64,000 nucleotides of DNA from Bordetella genomosp. 11 (lineage in GTDB: Bacteria; Pseudomonadota; Gammaproteobacteria; Burkholderiales; Burkholderiaceae_B): NCBI RefSeq assembly GCF_002261215.1, contig NZ_NEVS01000004.1, positions 744,001-808,000 of the forward strand. Reading direction: 5' to 3'. Below are positions 1 through 8,634 of this stretch, one piece after another (position 1 is the first letter of the stretch; every line of letters starts with the position of its first letter). The notes under the pieces are model-generated. The model was not told the origin of the DNA and searched no databases. It saw only the letters and a list, made by a program, of their open reading frames with translations. Position numbers and translations under genes: made by a program.

Positions 1-441
1 CACGCCCAGCGGTCGCCGCACCCCGACTTCGATGGACAAGACCTGGATGGGATGATGTCCCGTACGCCGGCCGATGCAGATGGAGTCGTGGCCGTGGCGT
101 ATGCTCAGGAACACGGTGTCGCCGACCTGATGCGCGAGTTCGATCAGGTAGGGATCCGCGAGGGTCAGCAAGGGGAAGCGCCGGGTGCGGGCCAGGCCCA
201 GCAGGTTGATCTCCGGGCCGACCAGATATCGCCGCGTTTCCGGATCCTGTTCGATGGCGCCTTCCTGCACCAGCGTCTTCAGCAGGCGATGCACCGTCGG
301 CCGGTTCAGGCCCGACATCCGCACGAGATCGATCAGGCGGACGCCGCGCTCCTGCCCACAGGCCACCAGGCGCAGTATGGCCATCGCGCGGCGAACGGTT
401 TGCGCGCCGGCGGGGGTGTCGTCGGCGGATGTTTCGATCAT
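1..441 (-). CDS. IclR family transcriptional regulator (3' end cut off by window edge)
   Basis: The visible 147 codons hold the N-terminal winged helix of an IclR regulator, with the helix-turn-helix around residues 20-60 (motifs GVRLIDLVRMSGLNRPTVHR and RLLKTL), followed by the start of the effector-binding domain. The ATG overlaps the stop of the upstream flavin reductase by 4 bases (ATGA), so the two are translationally coupled. IclR proteins usually control nearby aromatic or acid catabolism genes, so the divergent Bug/hydratase set starting at 1422 is the likely target; that is an inference. The C-terminal ligand domain lies outside the window. Confidence 0.9.
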   Translation of the reverse strand, partial: MIETSADDTPAGAQTVRRAMAILRLVACGQERGVRLIDLVRMSGLNRPTVHRLLKTLVQEGAIEQDPETRRYLVGPEINLLGLARTRRFPLLTLADPYLIELAHQVGDTVFLSIRHGHDSICIGRRTGHHPIQVLSIEVGVRRPLGV

Positions 442-1166
442 GGCACTTCTTTCGACGCGGGGGCTTGCGCGGATGTGGGCGCCGCCGCGTCGCCGGCCGA
501 CCCGGCTGCCGGCGTGGCGTCGCGCGGCATGATGGACTTCGGCGTCTGGCGTACGGCTTTTTTGGTGACGATCGGCCCGAGCGACGCATAGTTGGGCCCA
601 CCCAGGCGGCACACCGGCCGCAGGAGTTCCGTTTCGATCTTGCCGTCGCGTGCCAGTCCGTCGCGGATGTGAAAGACCAGCACTTCGCCGACGAAGAACT
701 CCGCGCCGGTGTCGCCGAACGGCGTGACGCTGTGGAAGCGGCATTCCAGGCTGATGGGGGCGGCGGCCAGGCGCGGAGTGGCTATCGTTTCGCCGGGCAG
801 GGTGTCCAGGCCAAGGAGTTCGACCTCGCTGATTTCCGGAGGATGCTCTTCCGCGCTGGCGTGTATGGCATCGAGCAGTGTCTCGTCCCCGATGTTCACC
901 ACGAAATGGCGATGCGCCAGGATGTTGTTCGCGGTGTCCTTGCGCTGTCCGGCCTTGCGTCCGATGCTGATGCCCACCATCGGCGGCATGTTCGAGACAA
1001 AGGTGAAGCAGCTGAAGGGCGCGAGGTTGACCTTGCCGCCCGGCCCCAGGCTGCTGATCCACGCAATGGGACGCGGCACCACGATGCCGGTCATGAGCTT
1101 GTAGATCTGTTCAGGCGTGAGTTCGGGTGTGGCGATGCGCATGGTGGATTTCGATTTGGCGTCCAA
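438..1166 (-). CDS. Flavin reductase family protein (DIM6/NTAB type)
   Basis: A 242-residue protein with the FMN-binding split-barrel fold of flavin reductase-like proteins. The motif TGIVVPRPIAWISS near residue 26 and NLAPFSCFTFVSNMPP near 48 are characteristic. Members reduce FMN/FAD for a partner monooxygenase or act as flavoproteins themselves. The last about 30 residues are an Ala/Pro-rich tail beyond the usual domain. It is the first gene of a leftward pair with the IclR regulator. A second possible start is the Met nine codons in, just before RIATPEL. No monooxygenase is visible in the window; one may lie to the left. Confidence 0.85.
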   Translation of the reverse strand: MDAKSKSTMRIATPELTPEQIYKLMTGIVVPRPIAWISSLGPGGKVNLAPFSCFTFVSNMPPMVGISIGRKAGQRKDTANNILAHRHFVVNIGDETLLDAIHASAEEHPPEISEVELLGLDTLPGETIATPRLAAAPISLECRFHSVTPFGDTGAEFFVGEVLVFHIRDGLARDGKIETELLRPVCRLGGPNYASLGPIVTKKAVRQTPKSIMPRDATPAAGSAGDAAAPTSAQAPASKEVP

Positions 1167-1277
1167 TTATTGAACCATTTATCGGTGCCGCACAATGACG
1201 GGCGGAAACTCTGTCACGTTATTTTCGATATTTTCTTTGAGATCATCCGGGCCGGCTGCCTGTGGGTTGTGCATTTT

Positions 1278-1293
1278 GTTCCATTATTTGGAC
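1278..1293. promoter_or_regulatory. Candidate IclR-type operator in the divergent intergenic region
   Basis: The 16 bases GTTCCATTATTTGGAC form an imperfect inverted repeat (TCCA/TGGA half-sites) like those bound by IclR proteins. It lies in the 255-base AT-richer gap between the flavin reductase/iclR pair and the Bug receptor gene. A second repeat, CGGAC with GTCCG 13 bases later, follows at 1300-1322. Assignment is by resemblance only. Confidence 0.3.
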
Positions 1294-1421
1294 TTTGTTC
1301 GGACTTCCGCATTGTCGGTCCGCATGCAAGTTTCTAGAGTTCTGCCTACAAGGTCGATGAACCGCAAGGTCGACCAACCACAAGATCGACACAACCTCGA
1401 CGAACGCCTGGAGACAACCTC

Positions 1422-2393
1422 ATGAACCGACGCCTGCTGGCCCGGGCCTGCGCAGCGATTGCGCTGGCCGGCCTGACCTCATACGCGCAAGCCGCCTGGC
1501 CGGACCGGCCCGTGCGCATTGTCGTGCCCTATCCGCCCGGTGGAAACGTCGATGTGGCCGCCAGGCTTATCGCGCCGGGATTGCAGGCCGCGCTGGGGCA
1601 GCCGTTCATCGTCGACAACAAGCCCGGCGCGGGCGGCATGATCGCCGGCGAGTTCGTGGCGCGCGCCGATCCGGACGGCTATACGCTGTTCATGGCCGCC
1701 AATGGGCCGCTGCTGTTCAGCCCGCTGATCTTCAAGCGGGCGGCCTACAAATGGGATCATGATTTCGCGCCGATCAGTTCGATCTCGTACACCCCGCTGG
1801 TGCTGGAGGTGAAGCCGTCCCTGCCGGTGAAGACGGTGGGCGAGCTGATCGCGCTGGCCAAGAAGGAGCCGGGCAAGCTGACCATGGCGTCGCCGGGCGC
1901 GGGCACCACCAATCACCTGGTCAGCGAACTGCTGCAGCATGTGACGGGAGCGCGCTGGACCACCGCGCAGTACAAGGGCAATGCGCCGGCGAACACCGAT
2001 CTGCTGGGCGGCCAGGTGGACTTCCAGTTCGACCAGATCTCGGTGGCCCTGCCCTTTATCAAGGAGGGCCGGCTGCGGGCCCTGGCCGTGACCACGGCGC
2101 AGCGCCTGCCGTCCATGCCCGACGTCCCGACGTTCGCGGAAGCGGGCGTGCAAGGCATGGAGGCGTCCACCTTTACGGGCCTGCTGGCACCCAAGGGAAC
2201 GCCGCCGCAAATCCTGTCGCGGTTGAGCCAGGCGCTATCCGGCATCCTGGCACAGCCGGAGATCATCAAGCGCTTCGACGACCTTGGCGCGCAGGCGCGC
2301 GGCAGCACGCCTGAGGAGTTCACCCGCTACCTGGCCGCCGAGGACGCCCGCTGGACGCCCATCATCCAGCGTGCCGGCATTACCGCCAATTAA
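1422..2393 (+). CDS. Bug family tripartite tricarboxylate transporter substrate-binding protein (TctC-like)
   Basis: A 323-residue periplasmic receptor. Residues 1-24 are a Sec signal peptide ending AQA. The mature start WPDRPVRIVVPYPPGG and the GAGGMIAGEFVARADPDGYT stretch are Bug hallmarks; this family binds carboxylated compounds. No TctA/TctB membrane subunits are nearby, which is usual for the many orphan Bug receptors of Bordetella. It leads a rightward catabolic set (RidA, amidohydrolase, FAH, hydratase), so its ligand is probably the acid degraded by those enzymes. The ATG is preceded by the purine-rich CTGGAGACAACCTC. Confidence 0.92.
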   Translation: MNRRLLARACAAIALAGLTSYAQAAWPDRPVRIVVPYPPGGNVDVAARLIAPGLQAALGQPFIVDNKPGAGGMIAGEFVARADPDGYTLFMAANGPLLFSPLIFKRAAYKWDHDFAPISSISYTPLVLEVKPSLPVKTVGELIALAKKEPGKLTMASPGAGTTNHLVSELLQHVTGARWTTAQYKGNAPANTDLLGGQVDFQFDQISVALPFIKEGRLRALAVTTAQRLPSMPDVPTFAEAGVQGMEASTFTGLLAPKGTPPQILSRLSQALSGILAQPEIIKRFDDLGAQARGSTPEEFTRYLAAEDARWTPIIQRAGITAN

Positions 2394-2427
2394 GGCGCAT
2401 CGCGCTTTACCCAACCGGAATATCGCC

Positions 2428-2814
2428 ATGACCAGACGCAGCATCTACGCCGAAGGCTTCAGCCACAAGAATCCCATCCCCGCCGCCTGCCGGATCGGCA
2501 ACATGCTTTATTCGGGCAGCATCCAGGGCACCGATCCCGCCACGGGAGCCTATGGCGAGACGCTGGAGCGCCAGTGCGAGTTGATGTTCGACCACGTGCG
2601 CCGCATCGTCGAGGCTGGCGGAGGTTCGCTGGGCCACATCGCCAAGATGACCGTCTGGATGCGCGACCGCGGCCAGCGCGCGGCCCTGAACGCCGCCTGG
2701 CTGCGCGCTTTTCCGGATCCCGACGACCGTCCGGCGCGCCATACGATGAAGGCGGACCTGGATGGCGACAAGTTGGTCGAATGCGATTTCATCGCGGTGC
2801 TGGGACAGGAGTAA
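2428..2814 (+). CDS. RidA family protein (YjgF/YER057c/UK114)
   Basis: A 128-residue protein whose length and pattern fit RidA/YjgF enamine/imine deaminase relatives: YSGSIQGTDPATG near residue 30, the FDHVRRIVEAGG helix, and a C-terminal half with VWMRD. Classical RidA has an arginine in an R-x-T/C-V motif near residue 105; here the equivalent stretch is LVECDFIAV and I do not see that arginine clearly, so it may belong to a RidA subgroup with a different reaction. In catabolic operons such proteins often hydrolyse an enamine or aminoacrylate intermediate. It starts 34 bases after the Bug receptor. Confidence 0.85.
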   Translation: MTRRSIYAEGFSHKNPIPAACRIGNMLYSGSIQGTDPATGAYGETLERQCELMFDHVRRIVEAGGGSLGHIAKMTVWMRDRGQRAALNAAWLRAFPDPDDRPARHTMKADLDGDKLVECDFIAVLGQE

Positions 2815-2819
2815 GCGGC

Positions 2820-3692
2820 ATGGCGCAATACCAATCCTTCCATCCCCATCCCACCGCGCCCCGCACACGCCTGCCCGCGGGATCCTGCGACAGCCAGTTC
2901 CACGTATTCGGGCCCGCCGACCGCTACCCGGTGCGTCCGGGAGCGGCCTATGAGATGCCCGGCGCCACCATCGAAGTGGCCTTGCGCCTGCATCGCCTGC
3001 TGGGCATCGAACGCGGGGTCATCGTGCAGGCGACGACCTACGGTGCCGATCACCAGGTCGTCCTGGATGGGCTGGCCGCCGCGGGCCCCAACTATCGCGG
3101 CTGCGCCAATGCGGCCGTCCTGGCCGAACGCGACGATGCCTACATTGCCCGCCTGCACGATGCCGGTGTGCGCGGCGCGCGCTATACCCGGCAAGGCCTG
3201 GGAATCAGCATGGAGCCGGCGGCGTTCCGGCGCTCCATCGCGCGCCTGCGGGAACTGGGCTGGTATGCGAAGTTCCAGCCGGAGCCTGATGGCATCATGG
3301 CCCAGGCGGCCCAGTTCGAGGACCTGGATATCCCGGTGCTGATCGACCACATGGGACGTGCCGACCCGGCGCAGGGGCCGCGCGATCCCAGCCGCTGCAA
3401 GCTGGTCGAGCTGCTCGGGCGCGGCAATTTCTGGGTGATGCTGTCCCTGACGGAAAAACTATCGAAAGCGGGCGAGCCCTGGGACGATGTGGTGCCGCTG
3501 GCGCAGGCCCTGATCGCGGCCAATCCCGATCGCGTCGTCTGGGGAAGCGACTGGCCTCATCCGGTTTCCGTCAAAGCGACGCCGGACGAAGGCCGCCTGG
3601 TGGACCAGTTGGCGCGCTACGCCGGCGATGCCGCCACGCTGCACAAGATCATGGTGGACAACCCCGCCCGCCTTTTTGGATTCGAGCCATGA
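2820..3692 (+). CDS. Amidohydrolase family protein, 2-pyrone-4,6-dicarboxylate lactonase-like
   Basis: A 290-residue TIM-barrel hydrolase of the amidohydrolase_2 superfamily. N-terminal DSQFHVFGP sits where the metal-binding H-x-H motif normally lies, with Gln in place of the first His. Later motifs are LIDHMGR near residue 180 and VWGSDWPHP near 240, which supplies the conserved Asp. Relatives open lactone rings such as 2-pyrone-4,6-dicarboxylate. Its stop overlaps the next start (ATGA), which couples it to the FAH-like hydrolase. The exact substrate is not readable from sequence. Confidence 0.85.
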   Translation: MAQYQSFHPHPTAPRTRLPAGSCDSQFHVFGPADRYPVRPGAAYEMPGATIEVALRLHRLLGIERGVIVQATTYGADHQVVLDGLAAAGPNYRGCANAAVLAERDDAYIARLHDAGVRGARYTRQGLGISMEPAAFRRSIARLRELGWYAKFQPEPDGIMAQAAQFEDLDIPVLIDHMGRADPAQGPRDPSRCKLVELLGRGNFWVMLSLTEKLSKAGEPWDDVVPLAQALIAANPDRVVWGSDWPHPVSVKATPDEGRLVDQLARYAGDAATLHKIMVDNPARLFGFEP

Positions 3693-4555
3693 AACTGCTT
3701 TCCTTCGAACATCGGGGCCGGGCCGGTTTCGGCCTGCTGCGTGGCGATGCCGATATCGTCGATCTTAGCGGCCTGGGCCATGCCAGCCTGCGGGCCGCGC
3801 TGGCGGCGCAGGCGCTGCCCGAACTGGCGCGGCGCGCCGAAGGCATGCACGCCACGCTGCGTCTGGCCGACGTGCGCCTGCTGCCGCCCATTCCGTCGCC
3901 GGAGAAAATCATCTGCGTCGGCGTGAACTACGGCAAACGCAACGAGGAGTACAAGGACGGCAGCGCGCCACCCGCCTATCCCAGCGTGTTCCCGCGCTTT
4001 CCCGGCTCCTTCGTCGGCCACGGCCAACCGCTTCTGCGTCCCGCCGAGTCCGAGCAGCTGGACTACGAGGGCGAGATCGCCATCGTCATCGGCAAGCGCG
4101 GCCGGCGCATCGCCGCCGCGCATGCCTGGTCTCATGTGGCCGGGCTGACATGCGCCAACGAGGGTACGGTGCGCGACTGGCTGCGCCATGGCAAGTTCAA
4201 TGTCACCCAGGGCAAGAACTTCGATGCGAGCGGCTCGATGGGCCCCTGGATGGTTACCGCGGATGCCTTCGATCCGGCCGCGCCGCTGACCGTCACCACG
4301 CGCGTCAATGGCGAACAGCGGCAGCACGACACCACCGCGAACCTGATGTTCCCGTTCGCCGAGCTGATCCGCTACATCTCGATCTGGACCACGCTGGAGC
4401 CCGGCGACATCATCTCCACGGGTACGCCGGTGGGCGCCGGCGTGCGCTTCGATCCGCCGCGTTTCCTGAAGCCGGGCGACGTCGTCGAAGTCGAGGTGCC
4501 GGGCATCGGCGTTCTGTCCAACCCGGTGGCCGACGACCCGGCCACGATCGCCTGA
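3689..4555 (+). CDS. Fumarylacetoacetate hydrolase family protein
   Basis: A 288-residue member of the FAH superfamily. An N-terminal lobe of about 70 residues is followed by the catalytic beta-roll domain, beginning KIICVGVNYGKRNEEYK, with metal-ligand acids in DYEGEIAIVIG near residue 130 and the closing STGTPVGAG stretch. Family members cleave C-C bonds of acylpyruvates or decarboxylate/isomerise 2-oxo-hept-3-enedioates (HpaG). Its position directly before an HpaH-like hydratase favours a role in a meta-cleavage-type pathway. It starts within the stop codon of the amidohydrolase gene. Confidence 0.9.
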   Translation: MKLLSFEHRGRAGFGLLRGDADIVDLSGLGHASLRAALAAQALPELARRAEGMHATLRLADVRLLPPIPSPEKIICVGVNYGKRNEEYKDGSAPPAYPSVFPRFPGSFVGHGQPLLRPAESEQLDYEGEIAIVIGKRGRRIAAAHAWSHVAGLTCANEGTVRDWLRHGKFNVTQGKNFDASGSMGPWMVTADAFDPAAPLTVTTRVNGEQRQHDTTANLMFPFAELIRYISIWTTLEPGDIISTGTPVGAGVRFDPPRFLKPGDVVEVEVPGIGVLSNPVADDPATIA

Positions 4556-4565
4556 AGGTACCGCA

Positions 4566-5348
4566 ATGCTCAACGACGAGGACCGTGCCCGCGCCGCCGA
4601 TATGCTGATGGAGGCCGAGCGTACCGGCCAGCCGGCCGCGCAGCTGGCACTGACGTTCCCCGGCATGGAGATTGCCGATTCCTACGCCATCCAGAAGCGC
4701 ATCATCGACCTCAAGATCGCCCGGGGCGCGCGCCTGCGCGGGCACAAGATCGGCCTGACGTCCAAGGCCATGCAAAGCACGGTCGGGATAGACGAACCCG
4801 ATTACGGGCATTTGCTCGATACCATGTTCTTCCAGGATGGCCAGACCATCTCCACGGAAAAAATGATCGTGCCGCGCGTGGAGGTCGAGCTGGCCTTCGT
4901 GCTGGGCAAGGCATTGCAAGGTCCGGATGCCACACTGTTCGACGTGCTGGACGCCACGGACTACGTCGTCCCGGCGCTGGAGATCATCGACGGCCGCAGC
5001 AGATATCCGCGTACGATCGTCGACAACATCGCCGATAACGCCGCCTGCGCGGGGATCGTCCTGGGTGGCCGTCCGGTTCGGCCCATGGACATCGACCTGC
5101 GCTGGGTCGCGGCCATTCTGCTGAAGAACGGCGTCATCGAAGAGTCGGGCGTGTCGGCGGCGGTACTGGGCCATCCGGCACTGGGCGTCGCCTGGCTGGC
5201 CAACAAGCTCGCGCCGCATGGCACGGGACTGGAGGCCGGCCATATCGTTCTGGCGGGGTCCTTCACACGCACCGTGGCGGTGGGGCCCGGAGACACCTTG
5301 CATGCCGATTATGGGCCGCTGGGCGGCATCTCCGTTCATTTTTCCTGA
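4566..5348 (+). CDS. 2-oxo-hept-4-ene-1,7-dioate hydratase / 2-keto-4-pentenoate hydratase
   Basis: A 260-residue hydratase of the HpaH/MhpD group. The motif GHKIGLTSKAMQ near residue 60 and the acidic metal-binding stretch PRVEVELAFVLG near residue 100 are typical, as is LEIIDGR. Such enzymes add water to a 2-hydroxy-dienoate made by ring cleavage; an HpaI-type aldolase usually acts next, and one is encoded 14 kb away at 19734-20543. It is the last gene of the set, 10 bases after the FAH-like gene, and converges on the phospholipase gene. Confidence 0.9.
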   Translation: MLNDEDRARAADMLMEAERTGQPAAQLALTFPGMEIADSYAIQKRIIDLKIARGARLRGHKIGLTSKAMQSTVGIDEPDYGHLLDTMFFQDGQTISTEKMIVPRVEVELAFVLGKALQGPDATLFDVLDATDYVVPALEIIDGRSRYPRTIVDNIADNAACAGIVLGGRPVRPMDIDLRWVAAILLKNGVIEESGVSAAVLGHPALGVAWLANKLAPHGTGLEAGHIVLAGSFTRTVAVGPGDTLHADYGPLGGISVHFS

Positions 5349-5385
5349 ATCCGGCAATAAGCGCCGGCCGTCGTCCGGGCGACAA

Positions 5386-5425
5386 CCATCGGCGCGCAAG
5401 GTATCGCGATCTCGCGCGCCGATGG
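5386..5425. repeat. Inverted repeat between convergent genes
   Basis: A perfect 12-bp inverted repeat (CCATCGGCGCGC / GCGCGCCGATGG) with a 16-base loop lies between the convergent hydratase and phospholipase genes. It has no T-tract on either side, so it is not a standard intrinsic terminator, but a GC-rich stem here could still limit read-through from both directions. Confidence 0.45.
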
Positions 5426-5446
5426 CCGCGCCTTCCGGCGCGCGCC

Positions 5447-7744
5447 TTAGAAGCCGTCCGGCAAGCCCAGCGCCGGATCGCTCACCGAATGGCGGCCGGT
5501 CTCGATGCGGCCGGCCAGGCGGCGCATAAAGCCGGGGTCCGAATCCGCCGTCACCATCAGGTCGTACCAGTTGCCGCTGTCGCGCAAGGAAAGCGTCATC
5601 CGGGCCTGATGGCCGGGACGCACGTGCGCTGTCCAGGAGCCGTCGCGGTCGGCGTCGAAATCGCCGCCCCGCGCCTGCAGCGGGCCGTAGGCCTGGTTCG
5701 ACCTGACCGTGCATGCGACCGCGCGCCGGCCTTCGTTCCGCACGGTCAGGCGGACGTGGCCGCTCTTGCCGTCCGGCTCGAATTCCACTTCCGGCGCCGC
5801 CGCATCCCGCTCGTCCAGGACGTTGAGGTCGCCGGCGAAACGGCGGTGGAAACCGTTGGGACCCAGCACCCACAGGTCGTACTTGCCGCCATCGTCCGCA
5901 CCGGCGGCCCAACTGCCCTTAAGGGACCGGCGGGGCTCGACGACATAGCGGCGCGGGACGCGGTCCAGATGCAGCCTGTCATAGACGTGGAAGACGGCGC
6001 CGGCGTCGCCCGTATTGGAGAACTTCAGTTTCACGGTTCCATGCCGCGCATCCGTGTCGATGGCGGTGTCCAATTCGTAAGGCAGCGCGCGCGATGGCCG
6101 AACGCCGGTAGTCTGCGAGGGCATCCGCGCAGTCGTGGGCGGCGTGATCTTCGGCGCGCTCTGCTGCGCCGCGGTCAGGGCGTCGACCTGGTCCTTGGTC
6201 GAACTGCCGTTCAGCGTGGGCAGCGGTTCGCTGTTGGGGTTCTCGAAGTTGAACGCGCTGGTCAGATCGCCGCAGACGGCGCGGCGGTACTTGCTGATCT
6301 GCGGCTCGCGCACGCCGAAACGCTTCTCCAGGAACATCAGCGTGGAGGTGTGATCGAACACTTGCGAATTCACCCAGCCGCCGCGGCTCCACGGCGACAC
6401 GACCCACATCGGCACGCGCGGGCCGGGACCATAAGGGCGGCCGTCCTGGGCCGGCTGGCTGGCCGTGGCTGGCGTGTAGTTGTGATACTCGACGGCCATG
6501 TCGCTGTCCGGCAGCGTGTAGCCGCCGGCCAGGGTGCCGTCCGGGTTGTGCGACGGGGCGGTGGGCGGCGGCAGGTGGTCGAAGAAGCCGTCGTTTTCGT
6601 CGTAGTTGATCAGCAGGACCGTCTTGCTCCAGACATCGGGATTGGCGGTCAGCGCATCCAGCACTTCCTGCACGTACCAGCCACCCTTGGCCGGGCTGGA
6701 CGGTCCGGGGTGTTCGCTGTACGCCGACGGCGCGATGATCCAGGAGACTTCCGGCAGCTGGCCGGCCTGGATGTCGGCGCGGAAGGTTTCCAGGAAGCCC
6801 TGGGGCATGGTGTTGGCGAAGCCCTTGGCAAGCGGGCTCAGGGCATCGTCGGTCAAGGGGTCGTAGACCGGGCCCGCCAGGCTGGCATCCTGGGTGATGT
6901 CGGTCTTGGGCACATAGACCGGGCGCCGCGAGGCGGGCATTTTTTCGATTTCCGCGCGCCAGTGGCGGAAGCTCATCATCTCGTTGCAGCCGTAGTTGTC
7001 GATCAGGCTCTGGTAGACCTTCCACTTCACGCCGGCTTTTTGCAGCCGGTCGGCGTAGGTCGTCCAGGTCCAGCCTTCGGTGGACGGGCCGATGTCGTTG
7101 CCGCCGTTGTACTGGTTGTTCAGCACCGCCACATTGACCGGTCCGCCTTCGGATGGGTCGCGGCCGTTCGGGCCGTTGGTGCCGGTCCAATAGAACAGGC
7201 GGTTGGCGATGGTGCCGGTATGCATGCCGCAGTGGTAGTGGTCGCAGAGGGTGAAGGCCTCGGCCAGCGCGCGCTGGAATGGCACTTCGGCTTCCTCGTA
7301 ATAGCCCATGGAAAGCGGGTTCTTGGCGTCGGGCCAATGGGCCATGCGGCCCTGGTCCCAGGCTGCCTGCGTATCGGCCCAGGAATGGGGGGTACTGCCC
7401 GCGCGCTGCGCATTGCCCTGGGTTTCATCCAGGTGGTACGGCGTGTAGGTCGTTGGCGGGCTGGTCTTGGTATAGGTCTGGAAGAAGACGTTCTGGCCGT
7501 TGGCCGCGGGAGCCGCGAAGCGGTCGCCGTAACCCCGTACGCCCTTGAACGTGCCGAAGTAGCTGTCGAACGAGCGGTTCTCCATCATCAGCAGGACGAC
7601 GTGCTTGACGTCCTGGATGGTGCCGGTGTCGTGGTGCGCGGGAATCGCCAGCGCGCGCCGGATGCCGGGCGGGAACGTGGCCAACGCGGCGGCCGACAGG
7701 CCGGAGCCGGCAACGCTCTGGAGGAATTTACGGCGGGAAGTCAT
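5447..7744 (-). CDS. Phosphocholine-specific phospholipase C (Tat-exported)
   Basis: A 765-residue bacterial phospholipase C of the phosphoesterase family (PlcH/PlcN type), which cleaves phosphatidylcholine or sphingomyelin headgroups outside the cytoplasm. The start at 7744 is chosen because SRRKFLQ right after it is a clear twin-arginine signal motif; an upstream start at 7798 would bury the signal. The catalytic block begins MENRSFDSYFG near residue 54, with CDHYHCGMHTG, INYDENDGFFDH and SPWSRGGWV further on. Two C-terminal DUF756-type beta domains follow (about residues 560-750). It stands alone and may act in nutrition or in contact with eukaryotic cells. Confidence 0.93.
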   Translation of the reverse strand: MTSRRKFLQSVAGSGLSAAALATFPPGIRRALAIPAHHDTGTIQDVKHVVLLMMENRSFDSYFGTFKGVRGYGDRFAAPAANGQNVFFQTYTKTSPPTTYTPYHLDETQGNAQRAGSTPHSWADTQAAWDQGRMAHWPDAKNPLSMGYYEEAEVPFQRALAEAFTLCDHYHCGMHTGTIANRLFYWTGTNGPNGRDPSEGGPVNVAVLNNQYNGGNDIGPSTEGWTWTTYADRLQKAGVKWKVYQSLIDNYGCNEMMSFRHWRAEIEKMPASRRPVYVPKTDITQDASLAGPVYDPLTDDALSPLAKGFANTMPQGFLETFRADIQAGQLPEVSWIIAPSAYSEHPGPSSPAKGGWYVQEVLDALTANPDVWSKTVLLINYDENDGFFDHLPPPTAPSHNPDGTLAGGYTLPDSDMAVEYHNYTPATASQPAQDGRPYGPGPRVPMWVVSPWSRGGWVNSQVFDHTSTLMFLEKRFGVREPQISKYRRAVCGDLTSAFNFENPNSEPLPTLNGSSTKDQVDALTAAQQSAPKITPPTTARMPSQTTGVRPSRALPYELDTAIDTDARHGTVKLKFSNTGDAGAVFHVYDRLHLDRVPRRYVVEPRRSLKGSWAAGADDGGKYDLWVLGPNGFHRRFAGDLNVLDERDAAAPEVEFEPDGKSGHVRLTVRNEGRRAVACTVRSNQAYGPLQARGGDFDADRDGSWTAHVRPGHQARMTLSLRDSGNWYDLMVTADSDPGFMRRLAGRIETGRHSVSDPALGLPDGF

Positions 7745-8634
7745 CGTATGCGTGTCCTTGGCGTAGGGGAGGCGAGGCCGCCTGGATCGGCGACGCACAG
7801 AAGGCTAGAGACCGCATGTGACGGCGAATTGATGGGGGGAAGTCCGGGCCACGATCGAGAGGGCAATTTGAGCGGAAGCGCAACTTCTGTAACGGCTCGT
7901 GATGGGGGCCGCGCTCATCCAGTCATAACGTCTTGGATCCGGAATGCCTGCTCTACGGCTGAGAACGTAATAATTGTTACGAAAGCGCAAAGCGGATGAG
8001 AGGTTCCCGGTGCGTCGCGGCGAAGCGACACTTCATTTGGGCGGGATGCGGGTCGCGCCGGGCTGTTCGCGGCAGCAGGGCGGCATCGCAGGTGGACAGG
8101 CAGTGCCCGCTATCGAGGCCCGTAGGAGAGAGGGCGGTTCTTGGCACCCAGCCGCCGGCGATAGGGCAGTGGCCCGGCAGGCGGGTGCCGCTGCCGGGTC
8201 CGCATGCGCGGATCAGGCGCAACCGGAATAGGGGGACGCACGCATGGCGGGCCGGCCGGCACGCGTGTGTCCGGCGGTTCGACAAGCGTGGCGAAAATGC
8301 CATATAATCAAAGGCTTTCCGGCTAAAGCGCATGCCGTTGGTGTGCGCTCTGTGCGCACATTGCGTATCTGTGCATACAGTGCGTGTGTGTAGTACGTGT
8401 GTGCAGTACGTGTGCACGTGCGCGACGGAAAACCAGTAGTCCCGGCAGGTTTATGTTAGCCGTGCCAGGCAGTACCCATAAGTGGTCCGGGTGGCCTCAG
8501 GCCCTCGAAGCCTTGCGTGTGTTGGTGTCGCGGCCCGTATCGCGGCGCCTGCGGGCAAGCACCTGCGTGACCATGATGTTAATCAACCTGCGTCCGGCGA
8601 CGGACCGCACTCCGAAAGGAAGTAAGGGACTATC
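7745..8634. other. Long non-coding stretch between plc and rpmI
   Basis: About 890 bases with no credible gene. The left half would hold the leftward phospholipase promoter. A near-consensus rightward promoter lies at 8279-8308, followed by a leader of roughly 320 bases before rpmI. Around 8340-8425 the leader is a GT/GC-rich run with repeated GTACGTGTG and TGTGCGC words. The gene infC, which precedes rpmI in most related genomes, is not here: none of the three forward frames shows an IF-3 sequence. Confidence 0.6.
8279..8308 (+). promoter_or_regulatory. Sigma-70-type promoter for the rpmI-rplT operon
   Basis: A -35-like TCGACA (8279-8284, five of six consensus bases) and a perfect -10 TATAAT (8303-8308) are separated by 18 bases. 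Transcription would begin near 8315 and give a leader of about 320 nucleotides upstream of the rpmI start codon. Confidence 0.7.

Noticed and set aside
5489..7999. An 836-codon open frame opposite the phospholipase C gene
   Set aside because: The minus strand encodes a complete Tat-exported phospholipase with family motifs; the plus frame has none and no ribosome-binding site.
8340..8425. The GT-rich run before rpmI as a CRISPR or microsatellite
   Set aside because: The repeated words are short, irregular and without spacers of constant length.
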